Assembly (NCBI GenBank): GCA_034190085.1
Contig: JAXHTS010000068.1
Location: 62,001 to 126,000 of the forward strand
Length of the DNA stretch: 64,000 bases
Reading direction: 5' to 3'
Source: Spirochaetota bacterium
Lineage (GTDB): Bacteria > Spirochaetota > UBA4802 > JAFGDQ01
The notes under the pieces are model-generated. The model was not told the DNA's origin. It searched no databases and was given only the letters and a program-made list of their open reading frames with translations. Numbering within the stretch: position 1 is the stretch's first letter; every line of letters begins with the position of its first letter. Shown one piece after another: positions 1 to 10,075 of this stretch. The translations under genes and the position numbers were made by a program.

Positions 1-1065
1 GTCAATAGCTATTGACGTAGATTCACCTACATCTCCATTACTATCTAAGGTCTTGGAGATATAGTTTGTCTCATCCACAACCCTAAATGTTAATCCATTT
101 GAGCTTATAATATCGTCATTCCTAACAATAAGATCAAGCCTGTATCGACCCTTTCCCAGCAAACTTCCTACTGTTATAGTATCGCTGTCTTCTCCTGATA
201 TGGGATCTCCCATAATATACCATTGATAACCCTCAACTGGTTCTGAGGTCACTGCTGTAACTGTCATATCTGAATTCTCTAAAACCGGTTCTTGTTGTCC
301 GTTGAAAGTAATGCTTATCGGATTCTGCATATCCACATCAATTGATATATCTAAACCACCATAAACTAAATCATCATAGGTTATAGAATAGCCGCCATCG
401 GTAGTTTCATCAGCAACTATTCGAACTGCATCTACTCGTCCCCATACAACATGGTCTCCGTCCATAAGTTTAATATTCAGTATATAATACCCTGATTCAA
501 TATCAGAGTTTGAGTAGGATGCTGAAAGCGAATCAGAGGCCATGACAAAATTAAGTGTCATAATAGAATCATCATTATCAGTCAATGTTGAATCAATTAT
601 GGGATTCTCAATAGTATTTTCAGGCCATGATAGGGAGAGCAGTAAAATTCCTCTCCCCTTTGATGGTGTAACTATTATGCTTGTATTTGTAATCTCGCCT
701 GCATTAATTACTACAGTTGTGTCACCGCTAGCAACAATCATTCCCTCGGAATTCTTAGCTACCACGCTAATTGACCATGATCCAGGAATAAGGTTATATA
801 TGCCTACAATATCTGTTGTAACCCCCTCCATGAAGAAAGATTCATCCTCGGGACCAATGCCTGAAATATCATAGGAAGCAATAGAGACATTTATGTCTGG
901 TGCAATTGTCTCTGATTTTTCGATTTCATCAGTTGAAGATAAGCGTAGAATTATTGAACCCGTGGGTTTGTTCACAGGATATTGTAGAGAATCTTTTTCA
1001 CTTCCACAACCCATGTAAACCAACAATACTAAAAATACAAAATAAATCCTCATCTTCTTCTCCAT
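1..1065 (-). CDS. Lipoprotein of unknown function, 3' part outside the window
   Basis: An open frame starts at ATG 1065 on the reverse strand and runs off the window at position 1 after 355 codons. A GGGAGG Shine-Dalgarno sequence lies just upstream. The N-terminus is short and basic (MEKKMR), followed by a hydrophobic stretch and a relaxed lipobox ending in YMGC, so Cys19 is the likely lipidation site. The mature part is rich in Ser, Thr, Asp and Ile and looks like strings of beta-sandwich modules (for example around GVTTDIVGIYNLIPGSWSIS, a carboxypeptidase-regulatory-like pattern). I do not recognise a family. It probably sits on the outer membrane or in the periplasm. The missing C-terminus prevents a better call. 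Confidence 0.8.
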   Translation of the reverse strand, partial: MEKKMRIYFVFLVLLVYMGCGSEKDSLQYPVNKPTGSIILRLSSTDEIEKSETIAPDINVSIASYDISGIGPEDESFFMEGVTTDIVGIYNLIPGSWSISVVAKNSEGMIVASGDTTVVINAGEITNTSIIVTPSKGRGILLLSLSWPENTIENPIIDSTLTDNDDSIMTLNFVMASDSLSASYSNSDIESGYYILNIKLMDGDHVVWGRVDAVRIVADETTDGGYSITYDDLVYGGLDISIDVDMQNPISITFNGQQEPVLENSDMTVTAVTSEPVEGYQWYIMGDPISGEDSDTITVGSLLGKGRYRLDLIVRNDDIISSNGLTFRVVDETNYISKTLDSNGDVGESTSIAID

Positions 1066-1452
1066 GAAAACCTCCCAAAATATTTATGTTTTCTTAATGT
1101 AACTCTTGCCCCTTCTCACTTAGGTTAAAGAAGAGCATTCAAACTCAGTTACATTGAGTCATTCATGTTAAGAATATGGTTATGGATTTTACAATAGGTT
1201 TTGATAAATTTGTATTTATTTCCTCTAAGGTTTGATGGTAAGATATCCTTCTAATTAATGATTAGAATTGATCAACTATAATCTCATATCAGAAAATGTT
1301 GATTAAACATTTCTAAATGAAAAATCAAAACTGTCAATTATAATATATAAATATTTAGTTTTCTCTTGTAGTACTTTGATGAAATAGAATTTTTCCCTTT
1401 AAGTTAAACAAATCTACTTTAATATTATGAATCAACCTTTTTAGGATTTCCC
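1066..1452. other. AT-rich intergenic stretch
   Basis: This lies between the lipoprotein start and the greA stop. I see no frame with a ribosome-binding site and no clear terminator or operator. It must hold the promoter of the lipoprotein, but I cannot place it. Confidence 0.5.
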
Positions 1453-1956
1453 TTAAGGTTGTTTATATTTTTCTTCAAATTCATCATTGTGAAAGGTTAT
1501 AAGTTTTTCGATATAATATTTCTTTTTACCAACTGGCAATGTTACATCAACTTCTTCGCCAACGGTGCGACCTTGGAGAGCTGCTCCAATTGGAGAGGAT
1601 AATGATATTTTGCCCTGAGATGGATTTATATCATTTGATGAAACGAGTTCAAACTCTATCCTATTGTTTGTTTCCTGGTCTATAATCCTTACCTTTGATC
1701 CATATGCAATTTTATCTTTTGAGATATCTGAGACATTCAAACTGTTTAAATTGCTAAGCTGTTTTGAAAGTTGAGCTATTCTACCTTGAACGAAAGATTG
1801 CCTCTCTCTAGCAGCATGATATTCCGCATTCTCTTTTAAATCCCCATAAGCTCTTGCCTCAGCAATTTTTTTAGGCAACTCTATCTTAAATTCATGCTTA
1901 AGTTTTGTAATTTCATCTTTTATCTCTCTTTTCTGTAAATCAAGATCCTTACTCAT
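1453..1956 (-). CDS. greA: Transcription elongation factor GreA
   Basis: GreA binds RNA polymerase through the secondary channel and stimulates cleavage of backtracked transcripts. The protein is 167 aa against about 158 for the family. The N-terminal half is the antiparallel coiled coil with the diagnostic stretch ARAYGDLKENAEYHAARERQ at about residues 33-52, which carries the acidic tip. The C-terminal half is the FKBP-like domain (KISLSSPIGAALQGRTVGEEVDV). The start at 1956 keeps the family N-terminus (E-I-T-K-L-K-H-E-F). It appears to be monocistronic, with lipoprotein and insertion-sequence DNA on either side. Confidence 0.93.
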   Translation of the reverse strand: MSKDLDLQKREIKDEITKLKHEFKIELPKKIAEARAYGDLKENAEYHAARERQSFVQGRIAQLSKQLSNLNSLNVSDISKDKIAYGSKVRIIDQETNNRIEFELVSSNDINPSQGKISLSSPIGAALQGRTVGEEVDVTLPVGKKKYYIEKLITFHNDEFEEKYKQP

Positions 1957-2165
1957 TTCTATTTTCCTCTATAAATATAACACTATCTTGTTATTGATAG
2001 TTTGTTAGCGTACTAATTATGACAAATTGTGTCAAGCATGATATAAGTGGTTATGAGAGATATGATGATGTAGCAAATTAAGTTTTAGAGTCATGCCGTT
2101 AAAGCATGAGTCTTGCCAAGCTCCCTAAGATAGTCATTTGAATTCATAGAATTCCAGAGATTATG

Positions 2166-3193
2166 CTAACGGTCTTCGAAATGTTTACATTGCAGCCATG
2201 CTATTGCGTTCGTATGCTGTAGAGTCCAGCGCATACCCATCAGTTTTAACCGGCTTGTAACGATATATTTATTAGCACTCTCTATAGCGCCGTTGCCTAT
2301 ATAATAACCTTTCTCGCGGTATACAGCATAGCGCGTTGAATTTTTATTTCTATAAAAATAAGTTCTAAGCTACATTATCGGGATTTGATTTATTTTTCTA
2401 TTCTGCGCCTCTTTTACCAAAAGCTTTATAATATCATCGACTTTCCCATCCCATAATTTTTCCTTGTAGGGATTCACCCACACCTCACAACGCAATTTAT
2501 TTTGATCCCCGAAAAGAAGATAAGCCGTCTTCCATAAATTATCAACTTCATGATACCAATCTAAAATGTGAATTGGCTTTTGGCAATAGCTCCTCCTTTT
2601 TCTTGCTGATCCATACAACCTCATCCCTTTATAAAACAGCAGTCTTAGCTCTTTGATACCCCTTGCTAAGAGCACTAGCGTAAAACATCTTCTTGAAATT
2701 TTCCACACCCTCGCCTATAGGGCATGTGAAACGTTTATTATTTATTTCTATTCTCTCTTTACCTTTTTCGATGTTTTCTGAACAATATCGTCTCCCGTGT
2801 GCACTAACCCAGGCTTCATCTCCTTAAATTCGCGCTTATATCCAATGATATCATATCCAATAGAAAATCTCTGACGTGTTCAAACAGCATAAATACCGTT
2901 AACTATGTAATTACCTTCGTCATCCTTTTGCTTACAAGGCTCTGGCTTAATCCCAATTCTTTATCTACAGGAATCCAGACTTCCTTACACCTTATATAGA
3001 AATAATATGTACATCTAATTCTTATCCGACCTGAAAATTTTGAACGAATCTTTCACATATGTTCCTGTTTATCAATTTTGCTCTGCAACGAGAGCAGTTT
3101 TTATTGCTCAACTTCTTTCCGTTGTTCTTCAAGTGACTTCTCAATTATTCGCCTTTGAAATTCCTTTGCCAATTCATCAAATACTTCATCCAT
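2166..3193 (-). pseudogene. Decayed ISKra4-family transposase
   Basis: Fragments in several reverse-strand frames line up, in order, with one ISKra4-type transposase. From the 5' side these are a start region near 3193 (MDEVFDELAKEFQRR); a piece with RCTYYFYIRCKEVWIPVDKE resembling the family's R-x-YYY-C-x-x-C-G-x-PLDE block; a 112-aa open frame at 2370-2708 with KPIHILDWYHEVDNLWKTAY and LWDGKVDDIIKLL; and a C-terminus at 2166-2310 with GYYIGNGAIESANKYIVTSR followed by KLMGMRWTLQHTNAIAWLQ. Several frameshifts and stops separate them, so no active enzyme can be made. I could not identify terminal inverted repeats. Confidence 0.8.
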
Positions 3194-3534
3194 TTTTTTT
3201 GATATGTTGCCTTCATCCTCTTTTGAATGTCAACAAATTAGCATGAGAAGTTATAATATCATGAATTCATTTTAGCTTGATGCGATGGGATACAGAAATA
3301 AAGAGAAGAAGAATATTGTTTCTACAAGATGGTATAAAAATTTTAGATTTATAACAATTCGGTTTCGTGTAATATATTAAGCTGGTATAGTTAATAGACC
3401 GAATGGAAATATACTTTAATCCTATCAAATAACAAGGCAATAGAAAAATAATAACAAATTCTAAGAATGAGTTAGGTAAGGAGTCTAATTTAGAGGGGAA
3501 TTTCAATGGATGGGCTTTCTATATTGTAATAACA
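3194..3534. other. Intergenic stretch, no gene seen
   Basis: This lies between the dead transposase and glmS. A 79-codon reverse frame at 3267-3506 has a hydrophobic, low-complexity translation and no ribosome-binding site, and I do not regard it as a gene. It may include the old end of the insertion sequence. Confidence 0.4.
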
Positions 3535-5367
3535 CTATTCAACCGTAACACTCTTTGCAAGATTTCTGGGTTGATCTACATTCTCTCCTCTCATTACAGC
3601 AATATGATATGCTAAAAGCTGAAGTGGGATTACAGTTAGAAGGGGAGAAACCATTTTATTAACTTCAGGCACATATATGACATGATCTGAACATTTTAAA
3701 ATTTCAGTATCCCCTTTAGTAGCTATCGCTATGGTCCTGCCATTCCTGGCCTTAACTTCCTCCATATTTCCCAAGACCTTTCGATAGACCTCATCCCTTA
3801 GTGCAATGAAAACAACTGGCATAAATCTATCAATTAAGGCAATCGGTCCATGCTTCATCTCAGCAGCTGGATATCCCTCAGCATGTATATATGATATCTC
3901 CTTTAATTTTAGCGCTCCTTCAAGAGCAATTGGGAATTGAATGCCTCTGCCTAGGTAAAGGAAATTTTTAATATCCTTATATATTCTTGATATTTCTATT
4001 ATCTCATCATTATTATCTAAAATACGACTGACATATTCCGGAATTTTACAGAGACACTCGAGGTGCATCCTTCCCTCTTCAGCAGTCATGCCCCTCTGTC
4101 TTGCCAAATATATTGTTAACAGTATTATAATAGTAATTTGTGAGGTAAAGGCTTTTGTTGAGGCAACGCCAATCTCAGGCCCAGCATGAATATAGATACC
4201 TCCATCACACTCTCTGGCAATTGTGCTCCCCACAACATTAGTAATTCCCAGAACCTTTGCTCCTCTCGCCTTGGCTTCCCTTAAGGCAGCCAGGGTATCA
4301 GCTGTCTCTCCTGACTGACTTATGACAATAACCAAATCTCCATCCCTTAATATTGGTCTCCTGTATCTAAACTCAGAGGCATATTCAACTTCTACTGGAA
4401 TTTGTGCATATTCCTCTATTAGATATTCTCCAATAAGCCCTGCATGCCAGGACGTGCCGCAGGCTATAAATATAATCCTCTCAATCCCACTCAATTCTTT
4501 TTTTGAAAGCCGGAGCCCATCCAGTCTAACATCCCCTGAATCGTGAAGAATTCGTCCCCTATATGCATTCATTATTGTTTCTTTTTGTTCAAAGATTTCC
4601 TTTAACATAAAATGTTCAAAACCTTGTTTCTCTATTGCTTGTATATCCCAATCTATAGCATTAATCTTTTTGCTAACTCTGTTATTGTTGATGTCATAGG
4701 TTTTAAAACCATCTTTCTTGATCTCAATCAATTCGCCATCATCAATGTATATTACCTTTCTGGTATGCTCTATAATAGCGCTTGCATCAGAGGCAACCAG
4801 CATTTCATCGTTCCCCACACCTAAAATTAAGGGACTTCCCTTCCTTGCGGCAATAACCTTGTCAGGCTCTTTTTTAGAGACAACAGCTATTCCATATGTC
4901 CCCTCCAGCTTAGAAAGGGCTCTTTTAACAGAATCAATAAGTGATTTCTCCTTATAATAATAATATTCTATTAAATGCGCTATTATTTCTGTATCAGTAT
5001 CACTAACGATTTTATGACCATATTTGATAAGCATCTCCTTTAATATCGAATAGTTTTCAATAATACCATTATGAACAATCGCAATTTCTGAATTACAGTC
5101 AGTATGTGGATGAGAATTTATATCGGATGGGGCTCCATGTGTAGCCCACCTGGTATGCCCAATGCCAGTATGGAATTGTTCAAGCTCTTTATGGTTGAGA
5201 ACAGCCTCTAGATCAGATATCTTACCCTCTTTCCTGCCAATAAAAATCACTCCATTGACAAGCGCAATACCTGCTGAGTCATAACCCCTATACTCCAATC
5301 TCTTCAATCCATTTAATATAATATCAATTCCGCTTCTCTCCCCAATATATCCGATTATTCCACACAC
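3535..5367 (-). CDS. glmS: Glutamine--fructose-6-phosphate aminotransferase (isomerizing)
   Basis: GlmS makes glucosamine-6-phosphate from fructose-6-phosphate and glutamine, the first step toward UDP-GlcNAc for peptidoglycan and LPS. The 610-aa length is normal. The N-terminal class II glutamine amidotransferase domain begins with the nucleophile Cys2 (MCGIIGYIGE) and has EYRGYDSAG and HTRWATHG. Two SIS sugar-isomerase domains follow (CGTSWHAG, SQSGETADT, TKAFTSQ), and the C-terminus is LAKSVTVE. The start codon is GTG at 5367, with a GGGAGG ribosome-binding site six to ten bases upstream. I looked for a glmS ribozyme in the leader and did not see its conserved core. Confidence 0.97.
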   Translation of the reverse strand: MCGIIGYIGERSGIDIILNGLKRLEYRGYDSAGIALVNGVIFIGRKEGKISDLEAVLNHKELEQFHTGIGHTRWATHGAPSDINSHPHTDCNSEIAIVHNGIIENYSILKEMLIKYGHKIVSDTDTEIIAHLIEYYYYKEKSLIDSVKRALSKLEGTYGIAVVSKKEPDKVIAARKGSPLILGVGNDEMLVASDASAIIEHTRKVIYIDDGELIEIKKDGFKTYDINNNRVSKKINAIDWDIQAIEKQGFEHFMLKEIFEQKETIMNAYRGRILHDSGDVRLDGLRLSKKELSGIERIIFIACGTSWHAGLIGEYLIEEYAQIPVEVEYASEFRYRRPILRDGDLVIVISQSGETADTLAALREAKARGAKVLGITNVVGSTIARECDGGIYIHAGPEIGVASTKAFTSQITIIILLTIYLARQRGMTAEEGRMHLECLCKIPEYVSRILDNNDEIIEISRIYKDIKNFLYLGRGIQFPIALEGALKLKEISYIHAEGYPAAEMKHGPIALIDRFMPVVFIALRDEVYRKVLGNMEEVKARNGRTIAIATKGDTEILKCSDHVIYVPEVNKMVSPLLTVIPLQLLAYHIAVMRGENVDQPRNLAKSVTVE

Positions 5368-5828
5368 AGCGACCTCCCATAATAATATAGCTTTATTCTC
5401 ATTTTACTATTATATTGTTATTGATATAATGCTTTCCAAATCGTTAGTTGAGGGAAATAAGGTAAAATATGTTCATTTTTATATTTATATAGAGGTTTGT
5501 CACATGTAGTACTACTTTTCTCAATTTATTGTTTCTGTATCCTAATTGGTATAGATCCTCTTAAACCTGCTTCAGGTAATCCAATTGGCGGATACAGGAT
5601 ACAGTATGTTATGCAGAAATAGAATATTAATTATTTTATCAAGATTATGATAAGAATTTTAAAAATTTTATATATATTTTAGCAGTTAGTTATTGTAAAA
5701 TTTTTAAACCGTGTTGGTTGAATATACATATAATGAATTATTATATTTAAAATTTAAACAAAAATTATATATTTCTATAATTGTATCTATATAATTGATG
5801 TGTAATTATATAATGAAAAATATTATTT
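5368..5828. other. glmS leader and intergenic region with an inverted repeat
   Basis: The stretch is very AT-rich. An imperfect inverted repeat has arms at 5535-5549 (CTGTATCC-TAATTGG) and 5581-5597 (CCAATTGG-CGGATACAG). A smaller hairpin, ACCTG-CTT-CAGGT, lies inside it near 5566-5578. It could be a terminator for trpF or a structured glmS leader, but no T-tract follows on either strand. No gene is visible. Confidence 0.45.
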
Positions 5829-6458
5829 TTAGGTTAGATTATCTAATATAGAAAAAAAATAATCAATCTTTTTTTTGTCTTTTTTCCCAGGACTCACTTC
5901 TATACTACTGGATAAATCTATTGCATAGGGCTTCACCTTTTTTATAGCTTCAATAACATTTAGGCTATTTATCCCTCCAGAGAGGAATAACCTATCCTTA
6001 TATTGAAAGGCTTCTAATAGATCCCAATCAAATGTATGACCCGTTCCTCCAAGGGATTCCTTTGAATAGGAATCAAGCAGAAAATAATCAATGTTTTTAT
6101 ATTCATAACAGTATGAAATATCTGATTTATCCTTAATCCTGAATGCCTTTATCACCTTCTTTGAAAATTTCTGAATGAAAGATGGGGATTCATTTCCATG
6201 AAATTGTAAATATTCAATTCCTGTGACCTCAATAATCCTATTTACTAAGTCCTTCTCAGGGTTAACAAAAACTCCAACAGTACAAAAAACGTAATCTCTC
6301 TTAAGACCTTCCACTATATTCTTTACTATCTGGGGAAGAACATAACGGGGGCTCTTTGGATAAAAGATAAAACCGAGTATATCAGCGCCTGCATTTAAAC
6401 AGGAAATGGCATCATCAATATTTGTAATACCGCAAATTTTAACTAATGGTCTTCTCAT
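5829..6458 (-). CDS. trpF: Phosphoribosylanthranilate isomerase
   Basis: This is the third committed step of tryptophan synthesis, an Amadori rearrangement giving CdRP. It is a 209-aa (beta/alpha)8 barrel of normal length. The catalytic Cys lies in VKICGIT near residue 9, and the general-acid Asp is expected in the FLLDSYSK segment. The phosphate-binding C-terminus has LSGGIN and IDLSSSIEVSPGKKD. The gene starts two bases after trpC ends, so the two are almost certainly co-translated. Other trp genes are not in the window. Confidence 0.95.
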   Translation of the reverse strand: MRRPLVKICGITNIDDAISCLNAGADILGFIFYPKSPRYVLPQIVKNIVEGLKRDYVFCTVGVFVNPEKDLVNRIIEVTGIEYLQFHGNESPSFIQKFSKKVIKAFRIKDKSDISYCYEYKNIDYFLLDSYSKESLGGTGHTFDWDLLEAFQYKDRLFLSGGINSLNVIEAIKKVKPYAIDLSSSIEVSPGKKDKKKIDYFFSILDNLT

Positions 6459-6460
6459 AT

Positions 6461-7258
6461 TTATTCATCCAAGAGGCAAGTAATGGCCGCCTCAATATTA
6501 TCACTCTTCATAAATCTTTCACCTATCAAGAAACCATCCACTCCACTCTGCCATAATTGTTTAATATCATCTCTTGCATCTATTCCACTCTCTGATATGA
6601 TCATTTTTCCTTCTGGCTTACCCACTTTTTCCAATATATTAATTGTATTATTTATATCTGTTGAAAAATTCTTTAAATCACGGTTATTTATTCCTATTAT
6701 ATCAATTTCGTAATCTAGTGCTCCTCTATACTCATCAGCAGTATGGGTCTCAAAAAGGATATTCATATTTAATTCTTTTGCTACCCTTACGAATTCCTGT
6801 ATTTGATCATCTTCAATTATTGAAGAAATAAGCAGAATGGCTGAGGCACCCAATAAATATCCTCTATAAATCTGATATGTATCAAGGATAAAATCCTTCA
6901 TTAAAATTGGTTTATTAGTTATATCGCTTACAATTTCAACATATTCATAACTTCCCCAAAAAAAATCGGGTTCTGTTAAGATAGATATAGCATCTACAAA
7001 AGGAGATTTATCATAAATTTTAGCTATATGATCAATATTAAAATTCCTTCTAATTATTCCCTTTGAAGGCGAAGCGCGTTTAATCTCAGCAATCAAGAAG
7101 GGCTTTTTATCATTCGCTCCGGATAAAAAGGGTAATGGAGAATTACCAGCTTCAAGGAGATAATCTACTTGAGTTCTCAATTCATTATAGGGAATTCTTT
7201 TTTTCTCAATATCTAATAATTTTCGCCTATTGCCCACTATTTTTTCTAATGTTGTCAT
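6461..7258 (-). CDS. trpC: Indole-3-glycerol phosphate synthase
   Basis: TrpC closes the indole ring by converting CdRP to indole-3-glycerol phosphate. The protein is 265 aa and a complete barrel. Landmarks are FLIAEIKRASPSKG (catalytic Lys), PILMKDFILD, NNRDLKNFSTDI, ISESGI and GFLIGERFM. It overlaps the upstream secreted-protein gene by 32 bases and is followed by trpF. The three genes therefore look like one transcript. The product of TrpF is the substrate of TrpC, which fits the pairing. Confidence 0.95.
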   Translation of the reverse strand: MTTLEKIVGNRRKLLDIEKKRIPYNELRTQVDYLLEAGNSPLPFLSGANDKKPFLIAEIKRASPSKGIIRRNFNIDHIAKIYDKSPFVDAISILTEPDFFWGSYEYVEIVSDITNKPILMKDFILDTYQIYRGYLLGASAILLISSIIEDDQIQEFVRVAKELNMNILFETHTADEYRGALDYEIDIIGINNRDLKNFSTDINNTINILEKVGKPEGKMIISESGIDARDDIKQLWQSGVDGFLIGERFMKSDNIEAAITCLLDE

Positions 7259-7838
7259 CTTTTAATCTTATGTTATCTAAGTATAGGGTTATTGTATAGC
7301 CACGACTATCCCTGTCCAATCTGAAATCTCTAATTGTCCCATTTACAGCAATTAGTTTTCGTGTCCTCCACCATTTTTTTAATATATCAGTATCATGTTC
7401 GGCAATTTTACTTATATTATCTGCGTCAATATCACCAATAATCTTCAACCAGCGTCCATGGAATAACCTGCATTGAAGTTCCTTTTCCAGAACACCCTCA
7501 GGAGATGAAATAATGTAGTTATAATCAGTTAATATTTCTTCCCCAACAATATTAATCAGGTAATCAATAAGCAATCTTCTATAATACTTCCTGCTTCCGA
7601 AAAGGCCTTCACTCCAATGTATATACAGCTTTTCAAGTTCTAAATAATTTGTTGCTGCTTTATTTGTATTTAGAGCATACAGGTTATTATCGAATTTCAG
7701 GAATGCAAGAGGAGATAATTGATGTGAATTGAATAGTTTTTCATCTATGCTCTGGGAATTGATCTCAGATATGAGGACATTCATTACAAATATGCACAAC
7801 AATCCGATGAATTTCCTATTCAATTGTAGCATTATCAT
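7227..7838 (-). CDS. Secreted protein of unknown function, coupled to trpC
   Basis: The 203-aa product starts with a hydrophobic export signal (about residues 8-27, FIGLLCIFVMNVLISEINSQ), probably cleaved after NSQ-S. The middle has a Trp/Tyr-rich helical part (LYIHWSEGLFGSRKYYRRLL). The C-terminal third (ITLYLDNIRLK, preceded by AVNGTIRDFRLDRDSRG) is beta-rich and recalls small OB-like folds. I do not recognise the family. The last 32 bases overlap the trpC start, which suggests translational coupling. A role in tryptophan synthesis is not implied, since the protein is exported. Confidence 0.7.
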   Translation of the reverse strand: MIMLQLNRKFIGLLCIFVMNVLISEINSQSIDEKLFNSHQLSPLAFLKFDNNLYALNTNKAATNYLELEKLYIHWSEGLFGSRKYYRRLLIDYLINIVGEEILTDYNYIISSPEGVLEKELQCRLFHGRWLKIIGDIDADNISKIAEHDTDILKKWWRTRKLIAVNGTIRDFRLDRDSRGYTITLYLDNIRLKDDNIRKNSGQ

Positions 7839-7915
7839 AGGTTATTCCATTTGTTTATAATAGGGCAACCTTAGTGTTTAGGGAGGTTAATCCTATTACA
7901 TATATTCTCCTGCTC

Positions 7916-8215
7916 TTATTGCAGGTTTCTTCTAATTTTTTCAGGCACATTTGATACTTTTATTTCACCAAAATTATCCTCATATTTCCTTATGTTATCA
8001 GTAATTGCGAGTAATATTCTCTTAGCATGACCTGGTGTAAGTATTAGTCTTGAGACAAGTTTCCCAAAACCTGGTGGGGTGGGATTTACAAAGAGAAAAT
8101 CTATTACAAATTCATCAGGGGAATGAGAAATATTGGCAAAATTTGAAAATATACCTGTTGCAACTGATTCATCTACTTTAATATCTATCTTAACATCCTT
8201 TTTATCCTTCTCCAT
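7916..8215 (-). CDS. DUF3467 family protein
   Basis: A 99-aa cytosolic protein matching the DUF3467 pattern. The conserved core is ANISHSPDEFVIDFLFVNP, then a variable loop, then SRLILTPGHAKRILLAITDN with a helical tail containing YEDNFGEI. The family is widespread, short and without known function. It is preceded by a GGAGG-type ribosome-binding site (reverse complement of TCCTCC at 8219-8224). No tight operon partner is visible. Confidence 0.85.
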   Translation of the reverse strand: MEKDKKDVKIDIKVDESVATGIFSNFANISHSPDEFVIDFLFVNPTPPGFGKLVSRLILTPGHAKRILLAITDNIRKYEDNFGEIKVSNVPEKIRRNLQ

Positions 8216-8611
8216 TATATCCTCCTATTATTTCTATGCTTTACATGTTTCGATTATTCAATTTATTTAAGATTATGATGGGAGAGCACACTATTATGTA
8301 TAGTATGAATCTTTCGAACCATTGAGGATTGTTATGCCTCTATCCTCAACCTCTATGTAGAAGAATGCTATTACATAGTTCATCTCTCATTATTTGATTC
8401 TCTAATGTATATAATATCGGAATAAGGCTTAATGAAGATGAAAAAAATGTCAAATCATTGATTTGGATTATGAATATATTCATCTATCCCTAACTACTTG
8501 AGCGAATTACTTGAAATGTTTATAGCTATTCTATTAATAAAAAAGGGGGCTACCATCAAGGCCGCCCCTCAAAATTTCATAAAATGATCTCAGATCAGTA
8601 TCTGTTTTCAT
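8216..8611. other. Intergenic stretch between DUF3467 and the FadL-like gene
   Basis: It contains a perfect 8-bp inverted repeat, TTGAGGAT at 8322-8329 and ATCCTCAA at 8342-8349, lying upstream of the DUF3467 gene, and the terminator described separately. I see no gene. Confidence 0.5.
8539..8571 (-). terminator. Rho-independent terminator of the FadL-like gene
   Basis: Read on the reverse strand, GGGGC pairs with GCCCC across a loop of about 13 bases, followed directly by a T6 tract. It lies about 40 bases beyond the stop codon of the porin gene at 8612. Confidence 0.8.
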
Positions 8612-10075
8612 CTACATTCTTATAATCACCTCACACGTTACCAGATAATTACTCCCTCCATAGGAATAATCGGGATTAAATAGGTTCCAGTAATTACTCG
8701 GTCCTGAAGATTCTGAAAGGGCAATGGAGTTATCAAGCCTTAACTTATGTACATCTCTATCAATAAGCTGCTGATATTGAAAACCGATATTAAATTGAAT
8801 CGGAACCACCATCCCAGCCATTTTTGGTATTATAAACTCACTCCCTATAGAAAAAACTCGCTTGTCATTATCGAGAAAATTGAATATTCCATTATTGGCA
8901 TCATCTTCAACAAAAGCAGGTTGATAATAATAACCACCAAGAAGGGTCAGCCATTGGTTGAATTCATAAGAAACACCAAGTTTTGGAACAAAGATATCTT
9001 GAAAGTCAGGTAATTCATAATTTACATAATTCTCTGGAGTAGTACGTTCTTCCTCCCAATATCTATGCCTGGTAGAAGAGAGTTTGTAATCAGAATATTT
9101 CTGAAATTCATAATCTGCTGAAACCGTAAGCTTTGAGATAAAGGGTGGCGTATAAGCAATACCAAAGGAGTAGATATCTGGTGTATAGTAATCACATACA
9201 CCAAGCGTTAACTCAAGCTCAATATCAAGCAATTGTGTTTGTGCGACAGCATCGAGGGGATCAATTTCTACATATACTTCCCCTTTATAAGCTAGACCAA
9301 ACTCGAGTCCCTCCAATATGGATGTCAACTCTCCTACATTCATATAGAGACCCAAAACAGGAGCTATTTCAGGCCCAACATCTATCTTGACTTGATAGGC
9401 TAAGGGCACATCCTCGTTACCAATAGTGACGGAATCCATTTTTATTGCTCCTTCTCCGCCGACCAAAACATTAGCACCAAAACCAATAGCAAATAGATCA
9501 TCCATAAATCCAAGTCCAAGTCCAGCTATAATTGCGGGAGCAGACAACTCACGTCCATAACGAAGAAAGGTATGCGTTTTAATATCTATATCATTTATTT
9601 TTGCTATGTTTTTATCTGCCATAAGGCCCAATGCAAGCCCAAACCTTGAGGAAGATATGAAATCTGGCATTTTATAGATATTATTAAGATCAAAAGCAAT
9701 ACCAATACATACAATTCCTGCCTCAAGATCCTCATCCATCCTCGTCTCTCTAGGGATATCTATCTCAAAGTCAGGATTTGTGTAAAAATAGGAGATTGCA
9801 AGCTGATCGTGCAATCCTGTTAAATCGTATTTCTTATCTCCTTCAGAAGCGCTATCTCCTGTATCCTTTGACTCTACTGAATTCCTTTTAGTCTTGCCAA
9901 GACCAGCAATGTTGTAATAGGTAGCTGACCAATCGCTAGCTATTGCAGTCATTGCATTTCCCCTAGCAATCCCAGATGCTGACATGCCATGAGTATCAGC
10001 AAAGTTTGCAAATCCCTCAATTGAGAAAAAAATGGAAAAGACTAAAACACCCAATAAAACAATAAACTTTCTCAT
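8612..10075 (-). CDS. OmpP1/FadL/TodX-family outer-membrane protein
   Basis: These 14-strand barrels carry long-chain fatty acids or other hydrophobic substrates across the outer membrane. I place the start at ATG 10075, which has GGAGGC just upstream and opens a signal peptide (MRKFIVLLGVLVFSIFF, cut near GFA-NFA). An in-frame ATG at 10150 would prefix 25 unlikely residues. The mature N-terminus has the family signature ADTHGMSASGIARGNAMTA and SDWSATYYNIAGLGK. In FadL this N-terminal hatch binds ligand. The rest alternates in barrel fashion and ends in TCEVIIRM. At 487 aa it is slightly longer than E. coli FadL. Substrate unknown. Confidence 0.85.
   Translation of the reverse strand: MRKFIVLLGVLVFSIFFSIEGFANFADTHGMSASGIARGNAMTAIASDWSATYYNIAGLGKTKRNSVESKDTGDSASEGDKKYDLTGLHDQLAISYFYTNPDFEIDIPRETRMDEDLEAGIVCIGIAFDLNNIYKMPDFISSSRFGLALGLMADKNIAKINDIDIKTHTFLRYGRELSAPAIIAGLGLGFMDDLFAIGFGANVLVGGEGAIKMDSVTIGNEDVPLAYQVKIDVGPEIAPVLGLYMNVGELTSILEGLEFGLAYKGEVYVEIDPLDAVAQTQLLDIELELTLGVCDYYTPDIYSFGIAYTPPFISKLTVSADYEFQKYSDYKLSSTRHRYWEEERTTPENYVNYELPDFQDIFVPKLGVSYEFNQWLTLLGGYYYQPAFVEDDANNGIFNFLDNDKRVFSIGSEFIIPKMAGMVVPIQFNIGFQYQQLIDRDVHKLRLDNSIALSESSGPSNYWNLFNPDYSYGGSNYLVTCEVIIRM

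Noticed and set aside
3267-3506. 79-codon reverse frame beside glmS
   Set aside because: No ribosome-binding site, and a hydrophobic low-complexity translation typical of AT-rich noncoding DNA.
5368-5600. Possible glmS ribozyme in the glmS leader
   Set aside because: The conserved ribozyme core is not found; only an unrelated inverted repeat is present.
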